From assembly GCA_964351985.1 (NCBI GenBank), contig CAYGPR010000006.1, forward strand, positions 1 to 64,000: a DNA stretch of 64,000 nucleotides. The letters are read 5' to 3'. The stretch's first letter is position 1, and every line of letters begins with the position of its first letter. Below the pieces are notes generated by a model. That model was not told the origin of the DNA, made no database searches, and worked only from the letters and a program-made list of their open reading frames with translations. The position numbers and the translations under genes were made by a program. This stretch comes from Meishania sp964351985 (GTDB lineage Bacteria; Bacteroidota; Bacteroidia; Flavobacteriales; Flavobacteriaceae). Positions 18,763-28,055 of this stretch are shown here, piece by piece.

Positions 18763-19884
18763 ATGAGGATAGCATTATTGCTCAGTAGAATTGAACAGAC
18801 CGGTGTTACCACCCATACCCTAGACTTATCAAAAGGCCTTATCGATATGGGCCATGAGGTTTGTTTAATTACGGGAGGAAAGATCAAGGACGCTACCGAA
18901 AGAGTCGATGTTTTCTACAACGAATTTCGGCGACTAGGTGTCGTTATTAAAGAATTTAAAACACCTAGGGGCGGTCAATTTTCAAAAGCCCACCAATCGG
19001 TTACTTCCATTTTCAAGATAATAAGGGATATTCAAGAATTCGACCCTGACGTCATACATTCCCAATCGCCATATATGACATTTATACCATGGTTAATGCG
19101 GAAAAAATTCACGACCACAATACATATTCTATATCTTAAACCGAACATCAAATTCAAAAATCCAACACATTTGATTGCCATTAGCAATGAATCCTATGAA
19201 TTCAGCAAAAGGGTATTTGGTATGGAAGATGAAAACATAACGCTGATTCACCACGGCGTATCGGATCGTTATGGCAAACCCATTTCTCAAGATGCTAAAC
19301 TTAAACTAAAGCAACGTCTAAATATTAAGGAGGATAAATTAATAATTGGTTATGCAGGAAGTGTTTCCATGCGCAAGGGTTGTGACATTCTGGTTGAATC
19401 GCTGAAAAACCTTTCAGAGGAAACCAAGAAAAAAATACATTTCATCTTTCTGGGGGGCGTACCGGAAAGCGAAGAGAACAAATGGCTTCAAAAAATGGTG
19501 AAGGATGCCGGTATCGGTGCCTTTTTTACTATGGTACCTTTCGAAGATCCAAAACCGTTCTACGATATTTTCGATATTTTTGTACTACCCTCAAGAATGG
19601 AATCTTTTCCGCTCGTGACGCTAGAGGCAATGATGAGCGGTTGTAGTCCGATACGAAGCAATACGGAAGGTGCCTATGAGCAAATCGAAGATGGGGTAAC
19701 CGGATTGTTGTTCGAAAATGAAAATACAGTACAATTCACCAAAGCCATGGAAAAATTGATTCATGATGATGGTCTTAGATCTGAACTGGCGAAAAATGCA
19801 AAGCAAAAGGCTTTACAAGAATATACAATTCCGGTAATGACCAAAAAGACATTGGAGGTCTATGATAAAATACGCATTCATTAA
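18763..19884 (+). CDS. GT4-family glycosyltransferase next to a phosphoglycosyl transferase
   Basis: A 373-residue GT-B transferase. The acceptor domain starts 'MRIALLLSRIEQTGVTTHTL'. The donor domain has 'YAGSVSMRKGCDILVESL', 'FLGGVPES' and EX7E in 'SRMESFPLVTLEAMMSGC', followed by 'GAYEQIEDGVTGLLF'. It ends 12 bases before the short initiating transferase at 19897, a spacing that suggests co-translation and perhaps that it adds the second sugar of the unit. A 258-base spacer upstream contains TACTTTTG (18629-18636), which could be a -7 element without a clear -33 partner. Confidence 0.91.
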   Translation: MRIALLLSRIEQTGVTTHTLDLSKGLIDMGHEVCLITGGKIKDATERVDVFYNEFRRLGVVIKEFKTPRGGQFSKAHQSVTSIFKIIRDIQEFDPDVIHSQSPYMTFIPWLMRKKFTTTIHILYLKPNIKFKNPTHLIAISNESYEFSKRVFGMEDENITLIHHGVSDRYGKPISQDAKLKLKQRLNIKEDKLIIGYAGSVSMRKGCDILVESLKNLSEETKKKIHFIFLGGVPESEENKWLQKMVKDAGIGAFFTMVPFEDPKPFYDIFDIFVLPSRMESFPLVTLEAMMSGCSPIRSNTEGAYEQIEDGVTGLLFENENTVQFTKAMEKLIHDDGLRSELAKNAKQKALQEYTIPVMTKKTLEVYDKIRIH

Positions 19885-19896
19885 AACAGTAGGTCG

Positions 19897-20511
19897 ATGT
19901 ACAAGAATGGCGTAAAACGCTTATTTGATTTTTTTATAGCCTTTTTTGCACTATGCATGCTCTCCCCTATTTTTCTGGCCATTACATTATTGTTATTGAT
20001 TGCCAATCGAGGCACGCCTTTTTTTGTGCAAAAAAGGCCAGGAAAGGATGAGAAAATTTTCAGCATTTTAAAGTTCAAGACCATGAACGATAAAAAGGAT
20101 GCGCAAGGAAACCTTCTCTCTGACCATCAGCGCATGACTCCTATCGGTAAATTCATCCGTAATTCCTCGCTTGATGAGATTCCGCAATTGCTGAACGTCT
20201 TGAAGGGTGAAATGTCCATTGTAGGCCCAAGGCCACTTTTAATCGCGTATCTGCCCCTCTACAATAAAGAACAGGCAAAAAGGCATTTGGTAAGACCCGG
20301 CATTACAGGGTGGGCACAGGTCAACGGTAGAAACGCCATCAGTTGGGAAGAAAAATTCAAATACGATGTGTGGTATGTCGAAAATCTAAGTTTTACCACT
20401 GATTTAAAAATACTATTGAAAACGGTTTCAAAAGTTTTCAAGTCGGAAGGAATATCGGCCAGTGAAGAAGTGACCATGCCATTTTTTACCGGATCTAAAG
20501 AATTGAAGTGA
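19897..20511 (+). CDS. Monotopic phosphoglycosyl transferase (PglC-like sugar transferase)
   Basis: A 204-residue enzyme that starts repeat-unit synthesis by moving a sugar-1-phosphate from a UDP-sugar to undecaprenyl phosphate. It has one N-terminal membrane segment ('FDFFIAFFALCMLSP') and the bacterial sugar transferase domain: 'FVQKRPGKDEKIFSILKFKT', 'FIRNSSLDEIPQLLNVL' with the catalytic Asp-Glu pair, 'MSIVGPRPLL', and 'RPGITGWAQVNGRNAISW'. The short form without the extra membrane helices and Rossmann region is the PglC/PglB-type core, unlike the 458-residue enzyme at 35120. Two initiating enzymes in one locus suggest two glycans or alternative starter sugars. Confidence 0.94.
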   Translation: MYKNGVKRLFDFFIAFFALCMLSPIFLAITLLLLIANRGTPFFVQKRPGKDEKIFSILKFKTMNDKKDAQGNLLSDHQRMTPIGKFIRNSSLDEIPQLLNVLKGEMSIVGPRPLLIAYLPLYNKEQAKRHLVRPGITGWAQVNGRNAISWEEKFKYDVWYVENLSFTTDLKILLKTVSKVFKSEGISASEEVTMPFFTGSKELK

Positions 20512-20704
20512 TTTAAACTTTTTGCTTTCTAGCGAAAATTGGACATTTTTTGACCAGTTGATGGCTTTTTTGAGTTGCATAGCAGGGCTACGGCAGGAAA
20601 AAATGACGAAAAATGGGCGAAAAAGGGCAATTTTTTAGCGAATGGAATAAGTTTAAAACACTTCATAATTACAATAACTCGTTCAATTACAAGTTTTAGG
20701 TTTT

Positions 20705-21718
20705 ATGGTCAAAGTAATCACCGAAGGAAATCTTTGGAAAGCGCAAATAGCTCGATTTGAATCGTACGACTTCTATCATACCTATGATTATCATATCATT
20801 TCGAAAAAAGTAGACGAGTTGCCCGTTTTACTAGTATACGAAGAAGAAAGTAAATTCATTGCACTTCCCTTATTAAAGCGACCCATTGTAGGTACGGAAC
20901 TTTTTGACTTCACCTCGGTATATGGATATCCAGGGCCCTTGACCATGGGCTTAGAAGAAGGTTTTGACAACAAAAATTTCATTGATGCCCTGAACGAAAA
21001 ATTGGCCGAGTTGAAAATCGTTAGTGTCTTTTCGAGATTACATCCCTATATAAAATTTCAAGAATCGGTCTTGCAAGGGTTGGGCGAAACACCCACCATT
21101 GGCAAAGTCGTTAATATCGATCTTACCCAAGATGTTGATCTGCAACGCACACAATATGGCAAAAGCACAAAAAACAGAACCAACAAGTGCCGTAGACTAT
21201 GTTCGGTAAAAAAAGCCGAGACCGTAGAAGAAATAGATACCTTCATCGATATCTATTATGAAAATATGGACCGTTTGTCGGCAACGAAGGACTATTATTT
21301 TTCAAGGGAATATTTTCATAAATTTTTAAAGTGCGACGACTTCGACACCGACATTTTACTTGTAATTCATAATGAGCATAAGCTGGCCGTTGCCGCCTCG
21401 ATGTTCGTCAAAACCAAGAATATCGTTCAATTCCATCTTTCCGGAAGCAAGACCGATTACCTCGACATCGCTCCGGCGAATCTATTTCTTGACGAGATGC
21501 GGCTTCGGGCCACCTCAGAAGGTTATAAAATTTTTAATTTAGGAGGAGGTCTAGGAGGTCGCGAGGATTCCCTTTTTAATTTCAAGGCCTCTTTTTCCAA
21601 AGACCATCATGATTTTAAGGTATGGAAATACATTGTCGATCAGAAAAATTATGACGAATTGGCACAAGATATTCCGGGCAAAGAAGAATCGAACTTTTTC
21701 CCTTTATATAGAAAATGA
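20705..21718 (+). CDS. FemAB/GNAT-like acyltransferase
   Basis: A 337-residue protein of the FemAB-like or GNAT-type fold. The N-terminal half has 'ALPLLKRPIVG' and 'VYGYPGPL'; the C-terminal half has 'YENMDRLSATKDYYFSREYF', 'VAASMFVKTKNIVQFHLSGS' and 'FNLGGGLGGREDSLFNFKASF', the typical C-terminal acyl-CoA or aminoacyl-binding motif. Homologues are common in capsule and EPS loci, where they probably N-acylate an amino sugar. It faces a polysaccharide deacetylase gene across 28 bases, which suggests, without proving, that both act on amino sugars. Exact acyl donor unknown. Confidence 0.82.
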   Translation: MVKVITEGNLWKAQIARFESYDFYHTYDYHIISKKVDELPVLLVYEEESKFIALPLLKRPIVGTELFDFTSVYGYPGPLTMGLEEGFDNKNFIDALNEKLAELKIVSVFSRLHPYIKFQESVLQGLGETPTIGKVVNIDLTQDVDLQRTQYGKSTKNRTNKCRRLCSVKKAETVEEIDTFIDIYYENMDRLSATKDYYFSREYFHKFLKCDDFDTDILLVIHNEHKLAVAASMFVKTKNIVQFHLSGSKTDYLDIAPANLFLDEMRLRATSEGYKIFNLGGGLGGREDSLFNFKASFSKDHHDFKVWKYIVDQKNYDELAQDIPGKEESNFFPLYRK

Positions 21719-21746
21719 ATTTTGAAAGTTTGCGCCCGCAGTGCCA

Positions 21747-22640
21747 CTACTTCCATTCCTCAGGGATATAGTTATTTTCCAACACTGCTTTTTTAGCACC
21801 GTTGGCGATAAAATATTTCATGTGGCCCAACTTCCAATACGCTATAATCTGGTCACGACGTATCACCAATTGCTCTTTCTCGATAGAAGAACCATCGCTA
21901 ATGTGACAGCCCCGCTCCCCTGTCGAGCAAGACTCATAGCCCGTTTGAAAAACCAGTTCGAGGGCTTGCTTGTTAAAATCGGTATAACGCCCATAAGGAT
22001 AGGCAAAGTGACGCACGGTGCCACATCTTTCGGTGAGTATCTTCTTTGATAGCGATAAATCGTCTTCTATCTCGTTTAAGGTCATTTTGGTAATGTTGTC
22101 ATGGGCCATGGTATGTGAGCCGATTTCATGGCCCTGACTCAAAAGTTCTTGTACCTCGTCCCAATTTAAAAACTCGACCGGTGGCATATTCAATTTTTTT
22201 AGACAAAATTCCCCTGCCTTGTTTACGTCTTTTACGCCTATGGTCTCGGGATTTATGTAAAACATCGCCTTTGCACCATATTTATTCAATATTCTTGCCG
22301 CTACCAGATTGTTTTTGAAACCATCGTCAGAACTCCATGAAATATAAGGTTTGTCTACGTTCCCGGTAAGAATGCGATCTACCGCTTCGGAATGGGTGAT
22401 AAACGTGTGGTGTTCTGCAAGTCCCTTTAAAAGAAAGTCGAAGTTTTTCTCCTCATCTTCGAAAATATGATGGATGAACAAAAATTGGATCCTAGGTTTC
22501 GAATACCATTTTTCATTGTTGGAAATCTCGTTCTTCATCGCAAGACCATTGAGCACCATCTCCCTCACTCCACCCCTAAGCGTAGTACCCCAATGTTTTT
22601 TTACGTCCCTGAAATTTGTAATGTATTCCAACCCAAACAT
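21747..22640 (-). CDS. Polysaccharide deacetylase (NodB homology domain)
   Basis: A 297-residue carbohydrate esterase family 4 protein that should remove N-acetyl (or O-acetyl) groups in a metal-dependent way. Motif 1 is 'SWSSDDGFKNN' (catalytic and metal-binding Asp pair), motif 2 is 'GHEIGSHTMAHDNIT' (metal-binding HxxxH), motif 3 is 'RHFAYPYGRY'. No convincing signal peptide is visible; the N-terminus 'MFGLEYITNFRDVKKHWG' is soluble-looking, so it may act in the cytoplasm on lipid-linked or nucleotide-bound sugar. It is convergent with the FemAB-like gene and divergent from fcl. Confidence 0.9.
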   Translation of the reverse strand: MFGLEYITNFRDVKKHWGTTLRGGVREMVLNGLAMKNEISNNEKWYSKPRIQFLFIHHIFEDEEKNFDFLLKGLAEHHTFITHSEAVDRILTGNVDKPYISWSSDDGFKNNLVAARILNKYGAKAMFYINPETIGVKDVNKAGEFCLKKLNMPPVEFLNWDEVQELLSQGHEIGSHTMAHDNITKMTLNEIEDDLSLSKKILTERCGTVRHFAYPYGRYTDFNKQALELVFQTGYESCSTGERGCHISDGSSIEKEQLVIRRDQIIAYWKLGHMKYFIANGAKKAVLENNYIPEEWK

Positions 22641-22986
22641 ATTTTGTTAAATACCATAACTACAAAATTAGCATTTTATTGACTGCTATAGTTCGGGCGA
22701 TAGGCAGTTAACGATTATTATCTAGTTCCTAAAGGGTACATACTAGGTATTATATCAACAATATGAAGACCTTTCATCATAATTTGAGGATATTTGCACA
22801 AAATTTGGTCCATGACCATAAACTTTTTTAATATTCCTGTCGTTAGTGTTTTACAGTTAAAATACTGAAGAAAGAATCGCCTAGGTATCCTTAAAAAACA
22901 TACTACACCAGTGTCCGTCAAATTTCGTCCTATGATTATGATTCCTTCTTTACAACTACGTACAGCTCAAATTATTTCGGAAAGGC
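22641..22986. other. Intergenic region between deacetylase and fcl
   Basis: 346 bases between divergent genes, AT-rich. It must hold promoters for both directions, but I find no full TTG/TAnnTTTG pair. A 67-codon minus-strand frame at 22718-22921 has no recognisable features and is not accepted. Confidence 0.5.
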
Positions 22987-24090
22987 ATGAATAAAAATGC
23001 TAAAATTTACGTAGCGGGCCATACCGGATTAGTGGGAAGTGCCATAGTAAAAACATTATGGCAGAACGGATATTCGAACCTTGTAATGCGAACACATGCG
23101 GAACTTGATCTTATCGACACGGCCGCCGTTTCCAATTTTTTTAAAAAAGAAAAGCCGGAGTACGTATTTTTGGCGGCGGCCAAAGTAGGAGGTATTGTAG
23201 CCAATAATACCTATCGCGGAGAATTTATTTACGATAATTTGATGGTCCAGAACAATGTGGTACACCAAAGCTACCTTCACGGGGTGAAGAAGTTACTGTT
23301 TTTAGGAAGTACGTGTATATATCCTAAACATAGCCGACAACCTATTCGTGAAACGTACCTTTTGACCGATGAACTTGAATATACCAACGAACCTTATGCC
23401 ATAGCCAAAATTGCCGGCATAAAACTTTGCGAAAGCTATAACCTGCAGTATGGTACCAACTTTATTTCGGTTATGCCGACCAACCTGTTCGGGCCGAACG
23501 ATAATTTCGATTTGGAAAAATCACATGTACTACCGGCATTGATCCGTAAAATCCATCTAGGCAAAGCGCTTGAAAACAATGATTGGGATTCCATTTTAAA
23601 AGACTTTAAAAACCTACCCATTGAAGGTGTCGATGATACCGCAACAAAAAATGAGATACTACGGATATTATCAAAATATGGTATACATATGTTAAATGAA
23701 AAAGTTGTGACAGTAGAGATATGGGGAAGTGGAAAGCCTATGCGCGAATTTCTGTGGTCTGAAGATATGGCTGAAGCATGTGTATTCATTATGGAAAAAT
23801 TAAATTTTGAAGACACTTACGAAAAAGGTGAAAGTGAAATAAAAAATACCCATATCAACATAGGAACCGGGAAGGATATTTCAATCCGAGACTTAGCACA
23901 ACTGATTGGATCTGAAATCGGTTTTAAAGGATCATTCCGATTCAATACCGATAAACCGGACGGAACTTTAAAAAAATTAAACGATGTTTCAAAACTACAA
24001 GCCTTGGGGTGGCATCACCAAATGAGTTTGGACCAAGGCATCAAAACCTTATATAACTGGTATTTAAATCCTGTAAAAAAGCAGATTTGA
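22987..24090 (+). CDS. fcl: GDP-L-fucose synthase
   Basis: Converts GDP-4-keto-6-deoxy-D-mannose to GDP-L-fucose (epimerisation at C3/C5, then reduction with NADPH). The SDR motif GHTGLVG is at residues 11-17; 'FLAAAKVGGI', 'LFLGSTCIYPK', the YxxxK site 'YAIAK' and 'PTNLFGPNDNFD' follow. At 367 residues it is about 50 longer than the E. coli enzyme; the extra part lies after 'VLPALIRK' (about residues 190-240) and is seen in other Bacteroidota. Its substrate needs GDP-mannose 4,6-dehydratase (gmd), which is not in this window. It precedes the flippase gene by 44 bases. Confidence 0.95.
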   Translation: MNKNAKIYVAGHTGLVGSAIVKTLWQNGYSNLVMRTHAELDLIDTAAVSNFFKKEKPEYVFLAAAKVGGIVANNTYRGEFIYDNLMVQNNVVHQSYLHGVKKLLFLGSTCIYPKHSRQPIRETYLLTDELEYTNEPYAIAKIAGIKLCESYNLQYGTNFISVMPTNLFGPNDNFDLEKSHVLPALIRKIHLGKALENNDWDSILKDFKNLPIEGVDDTATKNEILRILSKYGIHMLNEKVVTVEIWGSGKPMREFLWSEDMAEACVFIMEKLNFEDTYEKGESEIKNTHINIGTGKDISIRDLAQLIGSEIGFKGSFRFNTDKPDGTLKKLNDVSKLQALGWHHQMSLDQGIKTLYNWYLNPVKKQI

Positions 24091-24134
24091 TACAAATAGA
24101 ATGCTTATAAAGCATGAATTAGCCAAAACCAAGT

Positions 24135-25592
24135 ATGTCATTAAAGGAAAAAGCGGTAAAAGGATTTAGTTGGACGGTCGTCGAAGGCATTCTTAGCCAG
24201 GGATTACTTTTCGTAATCGGTATTATTCTCGCAAGATTATTGAGCCCTGAAGAAATAGGCCTCGTTGGTTATGTCACTGCGTTCATTGCCGTTTCCACAT
24301 CAATTATCGATGGTGGCCTAAGTAGTGCCTTGATTCGTAAAATTGACGCGACGGATAAGGATTATAATACCATTTTCTATTCCAACATGGCCATTGGTAT
24401 TGCACTTTATGCCCTATTGGTCATTTTTGCGGAACCGATAGGGATTTATTTCAAGGAACCCCAATTACCTAATCTCTTAATCGTTGGTGGCATTGCCTTG
24501 ATTATCAACTCTTTTACGGTAATTCAACGGACTTTATACATCATCAAACTCGATTTTAGGACACAAGCTATTATTGCCATAGTATCTTCGATAATCGCCG
24601 GAACGATCGCCATTCTAATGGCCTACAAAGGGTTTGGGGTTTGGAGTTTGATCGCCCTGACCTTGATACGTCAAGGCCTAACTTCGATTTTGTTTTGGAT
24701 ATTCAGCACTTGGTATCCCAGTTTTATATTTTCAAAAGAAAGTTTTAAATCGCTCTTCAATTTTGGCTACAAACTATTAATAGCAGAATTGATGAGTTCC
24801 TTGTACTCGAATATTTACTTTTTCTTAATTGGCAAAGCTTTTTCTACCGCTGCATTGGGTTACTATACCCGTGCAAATCAATTTCAAGCGCCTTTTTCAT
24901 CGAACATTACCTTGGCCATACGACGTATCAGTTTCCCGATTTTATCCTCTATACAAAATGATATTCCGCAGTTGAGAGATAAGTTCAGACAGTTCTTGAG
25001 GTATAGTGTACTTATAAATTTCACCGTAATGGCTTCTATAGCGGCCATTGCCGAGCCTATGATACTCCTTTTGATCGGTGAAAAATGGGCCACATCAATT
25101 TTTTACCTTCAACTTTTGTGCGTACCGGGCATGTTGCTTCCGTTGCATGCGCTGAACCTGAACCTTCTGGCCGTGAAGGGTCATTCAGATATATTGCTAC
25201 GCCTCGAAGTCATAAAGAAATCCATTTTGGTGCCTTTGGTGATCTTTACCGCGTTTTTCAGTCTCGAAATAGTGCTGTACGGTCTCATCTGCTTTGCCTT
25301 TACCGAGTACTTCATGAACAGCTATTATTCCAAAAGATTGATAGGCTATAGCACTTTAGAGCAAGTAAAGGACATATTGCCCTTTTTAATAATCGCAGTT
25401 TTGCAATTTACGGCCATGTATAGCGTTACTTTTTTAGATTTAGAAATGATACCCATGATTCTCTTACAATTGGCCGTGGGATTCCTGTTATTCCTCATCA
25501 TACATGAAAAGATGAAGCTAGCTGAATACGCAGAATTCAAACAGAAAGCGGTCGGAATTTTTAAGAAGTTTATAAAAAAGAGAACTAATTAG
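24135..25592 (+). CDS. Wzx-like lipopolysaccharide/exopolysaccharide flippase
   Basis: A 485-residue integral membrane protein of the MOP superfamily (polysaccharide synthesis type, WzxC-like), with about 12-14 hydrophobic segments. It opens 'KEKAVKGFSWTVVEGILSQG' and has 'GIILARLLSPEEIGLVGYVT', 'FTVIQRTLYIIKLDFR' and 'LGYYTRANQFQ', all characteristic of this family. It would flip undecaprenyl-linked repeat units to the periplasmic face for Wzy polymerisation. It is the only flippase in the window although there are two initiating transferases. The next gene starts 11 bases downstream. Confidence 0.94.
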   Translation: MSLKEKAVKGFSWTVVEGILSQGLLFVIGIILARLLSPEEIGLVGYVTAFIAVSTSIIDGGLSSALIRKIDATDKDYNTIFYSNMAIGIALYALLVIFAEPIGIYFKEPQLPNLLIVGGIALIINSFTVIQRTLYIIKLDFRTQAIIAIVSSIIAGTIAILMAYKGFGVWSLIALTLIRQGLTSILFWIFSTWYPSFIFSKESFKSLFNFGYKLLIAELMSSLYSNIYFFLIGKAFSTAALGYYTRANQFQAPFSSNITLAIRRISFPILSSIQNDIPQLRDKFRQFLRYSVLINFTVMASIAAIAEPMILLLIGEKWATSIFYLQLLCVPGMLLPLHALNLNLLAVKGHSDILLRLEVIKKSILVPLVIFTAFFSLEIVLYGLICFAFTEYFMNSYYSKRLIGYSTLEQVKDILPFLIIAVLQFTAMYSVTFLDLEMIPMILLQLAVGFLLFLIIHEKMKLAEYAEFKQKAVGIFKKFIKKRTN

Positions 25593-25603
25593 ACGAAAAC
25601 AAA

Positions 25604-26710
25604 ATGTCTGCCGAAAAACTAAAAATAGCCTTTCTGCTCGGATCGGTCAATAACAAAGGAGGTATTGCTCGGGTCACTTCATTACTTACCGAAAGTCTTT
25701 ACAAAACATCACTGTGTGAAGTTCACGTAATAGGATATAGCCACTATGAACAAGAAGGGTACGGATGGAGCAAAGAATTGAACTACCACCATTTACTTGA
25801 TGAGAACCGTCCCATGAAAAAGGGAATCTTTAAGGCCACAAGAAAATTAAGGAGATTATTAAAAAAACAACAGATAGAAGTATTGGTCTGTTGTAGTTCC
25901 CTTTTTGGCCCTTTAGGTGTTCTTGCGACCCGATACAATGCTACGCGTCTCATCTATTGGGATCATTCATCCTTTTTTGAAAGTACGGCACATGACTTTG
26001 CAGTCGGTGGTAAAAGACTAACCGCATTTTTTGCGGATGCCGTGGTACCCTTGACCCAACACGACCAGAAAAACTATAAAGAACACACCCGGGCAAAACA
26101 GGTGGTTCAAATCTACAACCCAATAGACGCGGCCTTAGAAAATCGACAGCACGACTATGATACGGAAGCAAAACAAATTATTAGTGTTGGTCGATTGACC
26201 TATCTAAAGAATTTTGAACTTCTGGCCGATATCGCCAAAAATGTCTTGAAAAAACATCAAGACTGGCAATGGCATATCTACGGAAGTGGAGAAAGCGAAG
26301 CGAGTATCAGAACAAAAATTATCGAAAATGGTATTGAAGATAGATTGGTATTAAAAGGTCATGCATCTAACATATATGATGTCTACAAGGATTATGCCCT
26401 GATGGTAATGACCTCAAGATCGGAAGGGTTTCCGATGACGCTACTAGAAGGTATGGCGAACAAATTGCCTCTAGTGAGTTTTGACATCATAAGTGGGCCG
26501 AACGAAATTATCCGCGAAAACGAGAATGGTTTTCTTATCGAACCTTTGAATGCACGAAAGATGGCCGAAAAAATCAACGAATTGATAGAAAATCCTGAAA
26601 TTAGGAAAGAGTTTTCAAAAAATAACATGAAATATATTGACCAGTACAACCTTAAATCGATTACAGAAAAGTGGATTTCGTTATTTAGAAATGTACTAAA
26701 TAAACAATAA
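25604..26710 (+). CDS. GT4-family glycosyltransferase (paralogue B)
   Basis: A 368-residue GT-B transferase, closely related to the one at 14698-15792. Shared blocks include 'NKGGIARV' (vs 'IGGISRAV'), 'KKGIFKATRKLR', 'AKQVVQIYNPID', 'ISVGRLTYLKNFEL', 'WHIYGSGESE' and EX7E in 'SEGFPMTLLEGMANKLP'. Its first codons lie 11 bases after wzx, so it is probably translated from the same transcript. Two diverged copies in one locus may add successive similar sugars, or serve the two putative glycans separately. The donor is not predictable from sequence. Confidence 0.92.
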   Translation: MSAEKLKIAFLLGSVNNKGGIARVTSLLTESLYKTSLCEVHVIGYSHYEQEGYGWSKELNYHHLLDENRPMKKGIFKATRKLRRLLKKQQIEVLVCCSSLFGPLGVLATRYNATRLIYWDHSSFFESTAHDFAVGGKRLTAFFADAVVPLTQHDQKNYKEHTRAKQVVQIYNPIDAALENRQHDYDTEAKQIISVGRLTYLKNFELLADIAKNVLKKHQDWQWHIYGSGESEASIRTKIIENGIEDRLVLKGHASNIYDVYKDYALMVMTSRSEGFPMTLLEGMANKLPLVSFDIISGPNEIIRENENGFLIEPLNARKMAEKINELIENPEIRKEFSKNNMKYIDQYNLKSITEKWISLFRNVLNKQ

Positions 26711-26823
26711 GAAATACCCAAGAAATAGCTTTTGCGTTATATTTCATCAAGGAGCCCGTTCAAAAGTGAATTTAAACATTTTTAAACCGCCCATTTCGAC
26801 AGCAAAATGAATCTTTTAGCATC

Positions 26824-28005
26824 ATGATCCCCAAAATTTATCATTTTACGAATATTTCGGTAGACTATAGAAAAGCATTATGGTATACCTTGTTTCAGAG
26901 CAAAGATTTTGAATACCATGTTTTTTTCGGAGAAAATAAGGCAATAGGAATTCCAGAAATAAATAGGAACGTTCCTGAATTTGCCGAATATAAAGACCGA
27001 TTTCATTCATTACGTAATTTCTGGTATAAGGGCAAGTACCTACTTTGGCAAAGGGGCGTAATAAGAAAATGCCTAACGGAACGTCCGGATATGGTCATAT
27101 TATTGGATGAGTTCAACATCATATCAAGTTGGATCGCCGCATTGATTTGTCGAATAAGGGGAATACGTTTGGCCTTTAGGGGGCATGGCATGTATGGCAA
27201 CGAAAAAGGTCTAAAGCTTTTTTTGAGGAAAACTTTCTACAAATTGGCGGATGCCAGTCTGGTTTACGAAAGGCGTTCAAAACAGGTTATGATCGAACAT
27301 GGTTTTCAATCCGACAGAATACATGTCGTCTTTAATTCTTTAGATTATGATCAACATAGAATTTTACGTGAAAAATATAAAGATCTATCAAAAAGTGAGG
27401 TTTTCAGTTTTTTCGACAAACCTGAACTACCCACCTTATTTTTTATCGGAAGATTGACCAAAGTAAAAAAACTAGGTATTCTTTTGAACGCATTTGATAG
27501 ATTGAACTCCGAAGAAGTAAGGGCGAATCTTCTTATAATAGGTGATGGGCCTGAAAAGAAATCGCTTGAGGCGATTGCAAGTAGCTTAAGTGCTTCTGAA
27601 AATATTCATTTTTACGGGGCATGCCGTGAAGAGACCGAAATCGGAAAGCTCATCTCCACCGCGGATCTGTGTGTATCGCCAGGAAACGTTGGACTTACCG
27701 CAATTCATTGCCTGAGTTATGGCACACCCGTTTGCACACATAGTAATTTTGCCATGCAGATGCCTGAAGTGGAAGCCTTGGAAGAGGGAAAATCCGGATT
27801 TTTCTTTAAACAGGATGACCTGGAAGATCTGACCAACAAGTTGAATCAATGGCTGATTTCACCGAAAGAGAATCGCCAGGAGATACGGGAAAAGTGTTTT
27901 GAGATAATAGATTCGTATTATAACCCGTACTACCAAGAAAAGGTCATGGAAAATTTACTGAAAGTGCGCAAACCCCTTTCAGTAGAACCCGCTGCGGGCC
28001 TTTAG
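26824..28005 (+). CDS. Glycosyltransferase, GT4-like without canonical EX7E
   Basis: A 393-residue GT-B-type transferase. It starts 'KIYHFTNISVDYRKALWYTL', has 'AFRGHGMYGNEKGLKLFLRK', 'LFFIGRLTKVKKLGILL' and 'IGDGPEKKSLEAIA'. In place of EX7E it has 'SPGNVGLTAIHCLSYGTPV' followed by 'HSNFAMQMPEVEA', a variant I know from a distinct GT4-like group in Bacteroidota EPS clusters. Retention of the Rossmann-like blocks suggests it is active, although this is not shown by the sequence. It converges on the SGNH-like gene of cassette 2, 50 bases away. Confidence 0.86.
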   Translation: MIPKIYHFTNISVDYRKALWYTLFQSKDFEYHVFFGENKAIGIPEINRNVPEFAEYKDRFHSLRNFWYKGKYLLWQRGVIRKCLTERPDMVILLDEFNIISSWIAALICRIRGIRLAFRGHGMYGNEKGLKLFLRKTFYKLADASLVYERRSKQVMIEHGFQSDRIHVVFNSLDYDQHRILREKYKDLSKSEVFSFFDKPELPTLFFIGRLTKVKKLGILLNAFDRLNSEEVRANLLIIGDGPEKKSLEAIASSLSASENIHFYGACREETEIGKLISTADLCVSPGNVGLTAIHCLSYGTPVCTHSNFAMQMPEVEALEEGKSGFFFKQDDLEDLTNKLNQWLISPKENRQEIREKCFEIIDSYYNPYYQEKVMENLLKVRKPLSVEPAAGL

Positions 28006-28055
28006 AACACCATTTAAAAATATTCGAGCAAAATTTGAGTTGGAGTCATAGTACC

